Assembly (NCBI GenBank): GCA_949948825.1
Contig: CATLIJ010000015.1
Span: forward strand, 1 to 18,411
Direction: 5' to 3'
Length of the DNA: 18,411 bases
DNA from: an uncultured Clostridiaceae bacterium
GTDB lineage: Bacteria; Bacillota; Clostridia; Lachnospirales; Lachnospiraceae
The position numbers and the translations under genes were made by a program. Below, in pieces: positions 7,724 through 14,732 of the stretch. The notes below the pieces were generated by a model. That model searched no databases. It worked only from the letters and a program-made list of their open reading frames with translations, and was not told the origin of the DNA. Position 1 is the first letter of the stretch. Every line of letters starts with the position of its first letter.

Positions 7724-7752
7724 ATCATAACACATCAGGAAGACATACGCAA
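7724..7752 (-). promoter_or_regulatory. Sigma-A-type promoter for ruvAB
   Basis: On the minus strand, TTGCGT (7747-7752) and TATGAT (7724-7729) are 17 nt apart, giving a start near 7717 and a leader of about 84 nt to the ruvA ATG. A second possible promoter lies upstream: TTGTTC (7773-7778) with TATGTT (7751-7756), spacer 16. Its -35 is inside the LexA-like box. Either could be used. Confidence 0.6.
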
Positions 7753-7771
7753 CATAAATCCGATATTTTTT

Positions 7772-7785
7772 CGAACAAACATTCG
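7772..7785. promoter_or_regulatory. LexA (SOS) box-like operator upstream of ruvAB
   Basis: CGAACAAACATTCG is a near-perfect palindrome with CGAA/TTCG ends. Against the Gram-positive SOS core GAAC-N4-GTTC it matches 7 of 8 fixed bases (GAAC-N4-ATTC). It overlaps the -35 of one candidate ruvAB promoter and lies 20 bp upstream of the other. The location before ruvAB, a known SOS target, strongly supports the call. Confidence 0.75.
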
Positions 7786-7791
7786 TTTTTA

Positions 7792-7845
7792 GTTACTGTT
7801 TACGGTGGGCATCTTCTTGCCCGTCTTCAACGGACAAGAAGTATC
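7792..7845. repeat. Intergenic repeat, copy 2, with a 12-bp hairpin
   Basis: This is the second copy of the repeat at 5948-5996, in the same orientation. It contains an inverted repeat: CTTCTTGCCCGT (7813-7824), loop CTTCA, then ACGGACAAGAAG (7830-7841). On the minus strand the single mismatch becomes a G-U pair, so all 12 positions can pair in RNA of that strand. No U-run follows on either strand, so it is not a normal terminator. A short stem, ATCAGG/CCTGAT (7843-7860), and a partial further copy of GTGGCATCTTCTT (7861-7873) follow. Confidence 0.65.
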
Positions 7846-7876
7846 AGGCGTTCTCCTGATGTGGCATCTTCTTTGA

Positions 7877-7905
7877 TTGACATTCCGGTTTTTCACCACT
7901 ATAAT
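7877..7905 (+). promoter_or_regulatory. Perfect-consensus sigma-A promoter for the YprB-like gene
   Basis: TTGACA (7877-7882) and TATAAT (7900-7905) are both exact consensus with the optimal 17-nt spacer. The predicted start is near 7912, leaving a leader of about 59 nt before the ATG at 7971. Confidence 0.85.
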
Positions 7906-7970
7906 CAAATCATACAACCATTGTTTCAGATAAATCCCTTGAAAAAACACAAAACAGGAGTTCACCTTCC

Positions 7971-9092
7971 ATGATTACCATAGAAAAAACATTGCCCCTT
8001 CCTCACACCTATCCCTTAAGACGCATAGGCCCAAAGGAGGACCTGCTTTTCTTTGACATTGAAACCACAGGCTTTTCCAGCGCCTCCTCCCAGCTCTACC
8101 TGATTGGATGTGTATACTGGAAAAAGAACACCTGGAATCTGGTCCAGTGGCTGGCAGATACCATTGAGGCAGAGGCCAGCGTACTCCACTCCTTCCTTAC
8201 CTTTTTACAGCAGTTTAAAATTCTTATTCACTTTAATGGAGACACCTTTGACCTGCCTTACCTGCAAAAACGCTGCACTCATTTTGAGATTGACTGGAAG
8301 CTTTCCCATATAAAAAGCATTGATCTTTACAAAAGGATTAAGCCCTACCGAAAGCTTCTTGGCATGGACAGCTTAAAGCAAAAATCCATAGAACAGTTTT
8401 TAGGAATTACCCGCACAGACACCTTTTCCGGCGGAGAATTGATCCGGATTTATCAGGAATATCTGACTAACCACAGCAAATCCCTGGAAGAGCTCCTGCT
8501 TCTTCACAATGAAGATGATTTAAAGGGAATGCCAAAGATTCTTCCTATTTTATACTATGATGACTTCTGGAAGCATCCCTTTTCCCTGACCAGCCACCAG
8601 TTATATCAGAAGACCTCCCCGGATGGCTCCCCCTGTCAGCTGCTGAACCTGACCTGTGAAAGCCAATATTCCATTCCAGTTCCCTTTTTCAGAGAAACTC
8701 CTATGGTCAGCTGTCTTGCCAAGCATAACTGCCTTTATCTTACCATAGAACTTTTTCAGGGAACCCTAAAGCACTTTTATCCCAATTACAAAGACTACTA
8801 CTATCTTCCATACGAAGACACCGCTATACATAAAAGTATTGGAGAATACGTTGACAAATCTGCCCGCACCAGGGCCACAGCGAAAAACTGCTACACGAAA
8901 AAAGAGGGGCTTTTCCTCCCTCAGCCAGAACCCATATGGGAACCAGCCATGAGAAAAGAATACAGAGACAAACAATGTTATGTACCTTTTTCTAATGTGG
9001 ATCTGCAGGATTCAACACTTTTTGGCCGTTACCTTCTCCTTTTGCAAAAATATCTGGAGACAGAATCCTTCCGGCCAGCCCCCAAACCATAA
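7971..9092 (+). CDS. YprB-like RNase H-fold exonuclease domain protein
   Basis: A 373-residue cytoplasmic protein resembling B. subtilis YprB, a predicted 3'-5' exonuclease-like protein of unknown substrate. Acidic DEDD-type metal-binding motifs are in order: FFDIETTG with D29 and E31, HFNGDTFD with D91 and D94, SIDLY with D118, and HNEDDLKGM with H179 and D182/D183. The nuclease domain covers about 20-200. The last 170 residues are rich in Tyr, Phe and Lys and have no motif I recognise. AGGAG lies 10 nt before the ATG. It stands alone between its own strong promoter and a terminator, divergent from ruvAB. In Bacillus, yprB is beside the helicase gene yprA; no such helicase is visible here. 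The family is fairly sure; the biological role is open. Confidence 0.85.
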   Translation: MITIEKTLPLPHTYPLRRIGPKEDLLFFDIETTGFSSASSQLYLIGCVYWKKNTWNLVQWLADTIEAEASVLHSFLTFLQQFKILIHFNGDTFDLPYLQKRCTHFEIDWKLSHIKSIDLYKRIKPYRKLLGMDSLKQKSIEQFLGITRTDTFSGGELIRIYQEYLTNHSKSLEELLLLHNEDDLKGMPKILPILYYDDFWKHPFSLTSHQLYQKTSPDGSPCQLLNLTCESQYSIPVPFFRETPMVSCLAKHNCLYLTIELFQGTLKHFYPNYKDYYYLPYEDTAIHKSIGEYVDKSARTRATAKNCYTKKEGLFLPQPEPIWEPAMRKEYRDKQCYVPFSNVDLQDSTLFGRYLLLLQKYLETESFRPAPKP

Positions 9093-9106
9093 AACCTGCA
9101 CACATC

Positions 9107-9143
9107 AAAAGAGCAGATGCCCTCCCGGCACATCCGCTCTTTT
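9107..9143. terminator. Bidirectional rho-independent terminator
   Basis: AAAAGAGC (9107-9114) pairs with GCTCTTTT (9136-9143). The inner GATG/CATC extends the stem after one A/C mismatch, with a GC-rich loop. The A-run and T-run on the two sides allow function on both strands. It lies between the convergent YprB-like gene and the last receptor gene. Confidence 0.85.
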
Positions 9144-9195
9144 CTTCTATTGCAACAGTTCAGATGAAGTATCTTCTGTTATCTGTCTTTCTTTA

Positions 9196-10899
9196 CTAAA
9201 TTCCGGTTCCCTTCAGTTTGAACTTGCTTACCATATCACGCATAAGCTGGGACTGACTGGAAAGCTCCTGGGCTGCTGCTGCACTTTCCTCTGCTGTAGC
9301 AGAGTTAGTCTGAACCACACTGGAGATCTGGTCAATTCCCACTGTAATCTGAGAAATCGCAGAAGACTGCTCATTGCTTGCCTCTGAAATCTTATCTACC
9401 AGCACTGTTACCTCCTTGGCTCCCTCCACAGCATGAACCAAAGCTTTTGCAGTCTCTGCTGCAATCGCTGTTCCGTTTTCCACTGCTTTAATAGAATTTT
9501 CAATCAAGGATGCTGTATTCTTGGAAGCCTCTGCACTCTTGCTGGCCAGATTGCGGACCTCATCTGCCACTACAGCAAACCCCTTACCTGCGCTTCCTGC
9601 TCTGGCTGCCTCCACTGCTGCATTCAAGGCGAGAATATTGGTCTGGAATGCAATATCCTCAATGGTCTTGATAATCTTGCCAATCTCACTGGAGCTGTTG
9701 CTGATATCCTCCATAGCGCGAATCATATCCTGCATCTTTGTGTTGCTCTGATTCATCTCATCCCGAACTACCATGACCTGACGGTTGGCATTGGAAGCAT
9801 TCTCTGCATTCTCCTTAATCCGATCTGAGATATCAGTGATGGTAGCTGCCAATTCCTCAATGGAGCTTGCCTGCTCAGTAGCACCCTGGGACAAAGCCTG
9901 CGCACCGCTGGAAACCTGCTCCGAACTGTTGGATACCTGGTCACTGCTGTTGCTGATCTGTACCATGGAACCATTGAGCTGTTTGGCAATGGCCCGGAAG
10001 GAAAGAAGAACCGGATGGAAATTGCCTATATATTCCTCTTCGCAAATAGTATCCACCGTAAAATCTCCCGCAGCCATCTTTGCAAGGAACTGATTTTCAT
10101 CATTAATAATAGCCTGAAGCTTCCGTACCACCTCCCGCATCTGATCCGAAAGTCCGCCCATCTCGTCTTTTGAATAATAATCAAGGTTTGCATCCAAATT
10201 CCCCTTGGCCATCTCAATCGCTACCTTCTCAATCTCCTGAATCGGCTGGCGGATGCAGCGGATGATAATTGTAGAAAAGACTGCTGACACTACAAAAACC
10301 GCAAGCATAACCAAAATCTGACACCAGACTGCGCCTCTGTAAGTCTTTGCACTGGTCTCATTGGCAGCATTGCTTCCTCTTGTATTAAAATCTGCTAATG
10401 CAGTAAGAGCGTTATCAACAGCATCATATTGCGCTTTACATTCCCCCTCTAAAAACTCTTCCGCCTCCCGCATATTCCTGGCCTTCACCAGGCTGACCAG
10501 CTTACTGTCTGTCTGCTGGAAGCTGGACCAAACGGTCTGTAAGTTCTGATAAAGTCCCCGGCCCTCTGTAGTGGTAACATACCCACCATAAGCTTTGATG
10601 TTCTCATCCAATGATTTGAGATACTGGTTCAGTTCACTTTCCACTCTCTGAGAGGATTCCTGTTCATCTGCTGTCACATAAGCCTGCTCACTCATCCGGA
10701 CTTCTGCAAGGAGCGTGTTCATTTTATCAGACAAAGACAGACTGGGCAGCCACTTTTCTGCAATAATCAAGGTCTGACCATTTAAAGTTCCCATAAGAGC
10801 CATGGACATGCATCCAATCATCAGCATTCCAATCACAGCGATTCCCGCCAATAAATAAAGCTTCATACTCACCTTTAAATTCCGGATCATATTAACCAT
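9196..10899 (-). CDS. Methyl-accepting chemotaxis protein with four-helix-bundle-like sensor
   Basis: A 567-residue transmembrane chemoreceptor. TM1 is at about 14-37. The extracytoplasmic segment (about 38-189) is all-helical in character and looks like a 4HB_MCP ligand-binding domain. TM2 is at about 190-213, HAMP at about 214-266, and a second HAMP-like unit at about 270-315 (LAKMAAGDFTV...YIGNF). The signalling domain runs from about 320 to 560, with the invariant tip EDIAFQTNILALNAAVEAAR at about 414-433 that contacts CheW and CheA. There is no C-terminal CheR-tethering pentapeptide. Its ligand is unknown. The ATG has GGAGG 9 nt upstream. It starts 45 bp after the preceding receptor with no terminator between them, so the two are probably co-transcribed. 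Confidence 0.93.
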   Translation of the reverse strand: MVNMIRNLKVSMKLYLLAGIAVIGMLMIGCMSMALMGTLNGQTLIIAEKWLPSLSLSDKMNTLLAEVRMSEQAYVTADEQESSQRVESELNQYLKSLDENIKAYGGYVTTTEGRGLYQNLQTVWSSFQQTDSKLVSLVKARNMREAEEFLEGECKAQYDAVDNALTALADFNTRGSNAANETSAKTYRGAVWCQILVMLAVFVVSAVFSTIIIRCIRQPIQEIEKVAIEMAKGNLDANLDYYSKDEMGGLSDQMREVVRKLQAIINDENQFLAKMAAGDFTVDTICEEEYIGNFHPVLLSFRAIAKQLNGSMVQISNSSDQVSNSSEQVSSGAQALSQGATEQASSIEELAATITDISDRIKENAENASNANRQVMVVRDEMNQSNTKMQDMIRAMEDISNSSSEIGKIIKTIEDIAFQTNILALNAAVEAARAGSAGKGFAVVADEVRNLASKSAEASKNTASLIENSIKAVENGTAIAAETAKALVHAVEGAKEVTVLVDKISEASNEQSSAISQITVGIDQISSVVQTNSATAEESAAAAQELSSQSQLMRDMVSKFKLKGTGI

Positions 10900-10944
10900 T
10901 CTTCCATTCCTCCAAAATGCTAAATTCTGTGTTTTAAGGCATCT

Positions 10945-12603
10945 TTACCGATGCTTCAGCTGAAACTTTCCAATCAGTCCTTTCAGAACCTGTGCCTGCC
11001 CTGCCAGCTGCTGACTGGCTGCAGCGCTTTCTTCGGAGGTGGCAGAATTGGATTGTATCACTGTAGATATCTGATCAATACTGTCTTTAATATGGTGGAT
11101 TGCGGTCTCCTGTTCAGAAGACGCCTTTGAGATCACCTTGATCTGCTCAATTACAATCTCTGCCCCATCCACCAGGGAATGCAGAGATTCCTGAGTAACC
11201 CCGGTCAGTTTTGAACCGTTCTCGACCATCTGAAGCATCTTTTCAATCAGCTCAGTGGTATTTTTTGCTGCATCTGCACTCTTGGCTGCCAGGTTGCGGA
11301 CCTCATCCGCCACCACAGCAAATCCCTTGCCTGCGCTTCCTGCTCTGGCTGCTTCCACGGCAGCATTCAAAGCAAGAATATTCGTCTGAAATGCAATATC
11401 CTCAATGGTCTTAATAATATGCTGAATCTCATCAGAGAAGGAACTGATCTGATTCATAGCCTTTGCCATCTCCTGCATCTGTTCATTGCAGTGGCTGATA
11501 TTCGCTCCCACCTGATCGGTCTCTCTGGCTGTGATGGAAGCGCTCTTTGCATTCTCATTAATCTGATCCGTAATCCGATCAATCATTCCCATCAGATTAT
11601 CCACTTCAGAAGCCTGCTCTGTAGCTCCCTGAGCCAGATTCTGTGCTCCATTGGCCACCTGGCTTGCCCCGGCATCCACCTGACTGGAAGAAGCATGAAT
11701 CTGCTCCATGGTCTGGCTCATCTGATCGCTGATCATGCCTATGGCCTTCTGAATCTGAACAAAATCTCCGATATACTCAATGCTGCTTTCGCTTCTTAAA
11801 TCCCCGCCTGCCATCTCATTCAGAATTCTGTTAATATCCGAAATGTACAGCTGCAGATTCCGGACAGAAGTGTTTAAGCTGTCCGCAAGAACTCCAATCT
11901 CATTCTGACTCTCAATATCAATCTGAAAATCCAGCTTTCCGGCTGACAGATTCTGGCTGGACTCCGTAATAATTCCCAAAGGCTTTACAATCCTGTTTAA
12001 GATATACAGCATCAAAAGAATACTGGATATCAAAGTCACAAAAACCGTAACCACAGAAATAATCTCTGTGTTGGATATAGCCCGCAACAGCCCCTCCTGG
12101 TTATCTGCCACCTGACGGTCCGTTAAGGCAGACACCTCCTCCAGGAGAGAAACCAATTTTACAACACTTGCTTTTGTTGTATTCAGATACATCTCATTTG
12201 CTGCCTGAGGATTGGTTTTATTTAACTCTAAAACCGTCACCGCAGATTCATGAATCTCCTGATGGATTGGCTTCATCTGCTCTGTCAGCCGCAGCAATTC
12301 CTTATCTGTGCTGTTCGCAAGGTCCGTGCCATAAAGCCAGGTTCCCAATACACATGTGGTACAGTCTGTGCTGCCTGTAAATTCAGTCCCCATGGCAATA
12401 GACGAACACAGATTCTCCACCCAGCCATAATGAGCCTTCTCTGCAGTCAATACCAAAGAATGAATCTTATTTGCCTCCTCAGTAGAACGGATAAAGCCCC
12501 TCACATTGTGCATTCCGCTGAATGTAATAACCCCACTCGCGATCACAATAAAAAAGATCAAGGCAATACGCGTCATTACTTCCTGTTTGATGGTATGTCT
12601 CAT
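10945..12603 (-). CDS. Methyl-accepting chemotaxis protein with CZB-like zinc-binding sensor
   Basis: A 552-residue transmembrane receptor. TM1 is at about 11-31 and TM2 at about 181-204, followed by HAMP (about 205-257), a second HAMP-like unit (about 258-303) and a signalling domain with the same invariant tip at about 401-420. The segment between the membrane helices differs from the two sister receptors. It contains H58 and W61, then CVLGTWLYG with C84, then PIHQEIH with H114 and H118: the 3-His/1-Cys pattern of the chemoreceptor zinc-binding (CZB) domain. C66 and C81 are additional. In most described CZB receptors that domain is cytoplasmic, so its placement outside the membrane is notable. 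Zinc binding is inferred from motif only. AGGTG lies 7 nt before the ATG. It sits between the other two receptor genes. Confidence 0.92.
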   Translation of the reverse strand: MRHTIKQEVMTRIALIFFIVIASGVITFSGMHNVRGFIRSTEEANKIHSLVLTAEKAHYGWVENLCSSIAMGTEFTGSTDCTTCVLGTWLYGTDLANSTDKELLRLTEQMKPIHQEIHESAVTVLELNKTNPQAANEMYLNTTKASVVKLVSLLEEVSALTDRQVADNQEGLLRAISNTEIISVVTVFVTLISSILLMLYILNRIVKPLGIITESSQNLSAGKLDFQIDIESQNEIGVLADSLNTSVRNLQLYISDINRILNEMAGGDLRSESSIEYIGDFVQIQKAIGMISDQMSQTMEQIHASSSQVDAGASQVANGAQNLAQGATEQASEVDNLMGMIDRITDQINENAKSASITARETDQVGANISHCNEQMQEMAKAMNQISSFSDEIQHIIKTIEDIAFQTNILALNAAVEAARAGSAGKGFAVVADEVRNLAAKSADAAKNTTELIEKMLQMVENGSKLTGVTQESLHSLVDGAEIVIEQIKVISKASSEQETAIHHIKDSIDQISTVIQSNSATSEESAAASQQLAGQAQVLKGLIGKFQLKHR

Positions 12604-12675
12604 CCTCTTTCACCTCATATCCTAATCCCTAAAATCTGGCAATCTACCATTCCAATTACATCCAAAACAGCATTA

Positions 12676-12706
12676 GTGCTCAGAAAGCTTTAAGCTCTCC
12701 GGGCAC
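12676..12706 (-). other. Hairpin between two receptor genes
   Basis: On the minus strand, GTGC...GCAC encloses GGAGAGCT-TAA-AGCTTTCT with G-U pairs, forming a stem-loop in the 120-bp gap between the first and second receptor genes. It is followed by only a short, delayed T-run (CTGTTTT). It might act as a weak terminator, an attenuator or an mRNA-stability element. The rest of the gap shows no clear promoter. Confidence 0.45.
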
Positions 12707-12723
12707 CAATATTATTTCCTTAT

Positions 12724-14526
12724 TTAATACTTCTCACCGCCTCCATAGGAGATGGGCGCGGGAGCGGAAGTGTAGGAAGACAAATCTACATAATCCGAAT
12801 CATCTGGAGTTTCATAATGCGGCATCGCAGCTGGAGCTGACTGTCCTTCCAGGCGGAACTTTCTTACAAGCTCCTTCATAATCTGCGCCTGACCAGACAG
12901 CTCTTCACTGGCTGCAGCACTCTCCTCAGCAGTAGCCGAGTTGGTTTGCACTACGCTGGAAATCTGATCAATACCAATGGTAATCTGTGTAATTGCTTCT
13001 GCCTGTTCGTGAGACGCTTTTGCAATAGACTCCATCATGGTGGTAGCATCCTTAATTCCGGTTACAACCTGCTCTAAGGATTTTGCCGTATCATCTGCAA
13101 TCCGCTTTCCGTTCTCTACTGCATGAAGCGAATTTTCAATCAGAACAGCTGTATTCTTGGAAGCCTCCGCTGATTTGCTGGCAAGATTACGGACCTCATC
13201 TGCCACCACGGCAAATCCCTTTCCTGCTGCGCCTGCTCTGGCTGCCTCAACCGCTGCATTCAACGCAAGGATATTCGTCTGGAATGCAATATCTTCAATC
13301 GTCTTAATAATCTTTCCGATCTCGCCGGAGGCAGCATTGATATCTGACATGGCATTCAGCATATCCTGCATTCTCTGATTGCTCTCTCCAGCCACATCTC
13401 CCACCATAACAGCCTTGTCTCCAGCCTCCTGAGCGCTTTGGGCGTTCTTATTAATATGACTGGAGATCTCATTGATTGATGCTGCAAGCTCTTCCACGGA
13501 GGACGCCTGCTCTGTAGCTCCCTGGGAGAGAGCCTGGGCTCCGGAAGATACCTGGTCGGAACCGGAGGATACCTGATCCGCGGAGCGGTTTAAAGTTGCA
13601 AGGGTGTCATTGAAATTCTCCTTGATGGATATCATTGCCAGGAAAATCTTGTGGTAATCACCCACATATTTCTCCGGCACGCTGGAATGAACCGTAAAGT
13701 CGCCGTTCCCCATAGCGCTTAACAAAGTTTCAATGTCCTTGATAATCGCGCTGACGCCTCTGGTAACTTCACGCATGGAATGAGCCATCAGGCCAAATTC
13801 ATCTTCTGACCGGTAATCCACTTCAGATGAAAGATTCCCCTTCACCATCTCATCCATCACTCTCTCAATCTTCTTCACCGGAGTTAAAATATTCTTTGTA
13901 AGAGTGAGTGCAATTACCAGAGTAAGGCAAACGCTGACAGCTGCAATGACCAAACTGAGAATAATCAGACCATTCTCCATCTTCATCGCTGTCTCATAGC
14001 TGTTCTGACACTCTGCTTCCATCTGGTCAAATGCCTTCTGAAGAGCCTCTACATACCGTTCCACCAGAGGATTGTATTCCTTCAGCACCATCTCCTGAGC
14101 CAGCTTGTTCCCTTCCTCGGTTCCCATACGGGTGTACTCAATCACCTGAAGGCGAACATTAGAATTATTCTTCATCAGGGATTCAAATTCCTTCAGATGA
14201 GTGGTGTCCCCCTGATACAGGCTGTAGGTCTGCTGCAGATAAGTCTGAATATTGTTTATGTGCTGTTCTGCTGTCGAAACCCTCTGCTCTGACTCTGTAT
14301 CATCGGTGGTGATCACACTCAAAAGCAGCTCCTTGATTGTTCTCTGAAGGCTGATCCGGATCTCAAAAATATTGCAGAGCGCCTGGTAATCCTTCTCGTA
14401 AAACTGCTGATAGCTTGCCTTTGATTTGGTCATTCCCACAGTGGAAATCACCACAACCGTCAGAAGCAATACCAGAATAGAGCCAAATGATACTAGAAAC
14501 TTCTGTCTAACCTTTAAATTCTTCAT
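12724..14526 (-). CDS. Methyl-accepting chemotaxis protein with C-terminal tail
   Basis: A 600-residue transmembrane receptor. TM1 is at about 11-32. An all-helical extracytoplasmic segment (about 33-186) of the 4HB_MCP type follows, then TM2 at about 187-209, HAMP at about 210-262, a second HAMP-like unit at about 266-310, and the signalling domain at about 315-560 with the tip at 411-430. Unlike its two neighbours it has a 40-residue flexible tail (561-600) rich in Ser, Pro, Ala and Tyr, ending GGGEKY. This could tether an adaptation enzyme but does not match the enterobacterial NWETF type. AAGGAGGAG lies upstream of the ATG. It is the first receptor gene and diverges from cheA; a SigD-like -10 lies upstream. 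Ligand unknown. Confidence 0.93.
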   Translation of the reverse strand: MKNLKVRQKFLVSFGSILVLLLTVVVISTVGMTKSKASYQQFYEKDYQALCNIFEIRISLQRTIKELLLSVITTDDTESEQRVSTAEQHINNIQTYLQQTYSLYQGDTTHLKEFESLMKNNSNVRLQVIEYTRMGTEEGNKLAQEMVLKEYNPLVERYVEALQKAFDQMEAECQNSYETAMKMENGLIILSLVIAAVSVCLTLVIALTLTKNILTPVKKIERVMDEMVKGNLSSEVDYRSEDEFGLMAHSMREVTRGVSAIIKDIETLLSAMGNGDFTVHSSVPEKYVGDYHKIFLAMISIKENFNDTLATLNRSADQVSSGSDQVSSGAQALSQGATEQASSVEELAASINEISSHINKNAQSAQEAGDKAVMVGDVAGESNQRMQDMLNAMSDINAASGEIGKIIKTIEDIAFQTNILALNAAVEAARAGAAGKGFAVVADEVRNLASKSAEASKNTAVLIENSLHAVENGKRIADDTAKSLEQVVTGIKDATTMMESIAKASHEQAEAITQITIGIDQISSVVQTNSATAEESAAASEELSGQAQIMKELVRKFRLEGQSAPAAMPHYETPDDSDYVDLSSYTSAPAPISYGGGEKY

Positions 14527-14596
14527 TCGTTGCTCCTCCTTGTCGAGCCATTATGTTTCTCAGTCGTTCATCGCGGAACGATATACCCTTTTTAAT

Positions 14597-14623
14597 ATTT
14601 CGGCATATTTTTGTAATTCATAA
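14597..14623 (-). promoter_or_regulatory. Possible SigD-type promoter for the receptor genes
   Basis: On the minus strand GCCGAAAT (14597-14604) differs at one base from the SigD -10 GCCGATAT. The -35 position 15 nt upstream reads TTAT, a poor match to TAAA. It is about 70 bp before the receptor ATG. An A9 tract (14629-14637) lies next to it. Confidence 0.4.
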
Positions 14624-14646
14624 TACATAAAAAAAAATATTTTTAC

Positions 14647-14673
14647 TTAATTTTTTTTCTTTTCCGCCGATAT
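14647..14673 (+). promoter_or_regulatory. SigD (sigma-28)-type promoter for cheA operon
   Basis: GCCGATAT (14666-14673) is an exact match to the Bacillus SigD -10. TTAA (14647-14650) stands 15 nt upstream, matching TAAA at three of four bases. The spacer is mostly T, including a T8 run. The cheA ATG is about 60 bp downstream. This points to control with motility genes. Confidence 0.75.
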
Positions 14674-14732
14674 ATGACTCAGTATGTTGTGTTTTATTTC
14701 ATGCAAATCAATAAGATAGGTGGTGTAATAGA

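Noticed and set aside
7669..7974. Plus-strand open frame of 101 codons in the ruvA-yprB gap
   Set aside because: It runs through the LexA box, the repeat hairpin and the promoter of the next gene, has no ribosome site and reads as low-complexity noise.
12604..12660. SigD-like promoter before the middle receptor (TAAT-N14-GCCAGATT on the minus strand)
   Set aside because: Too many mismatches in the -10 and a short spacer; could easily be chance.
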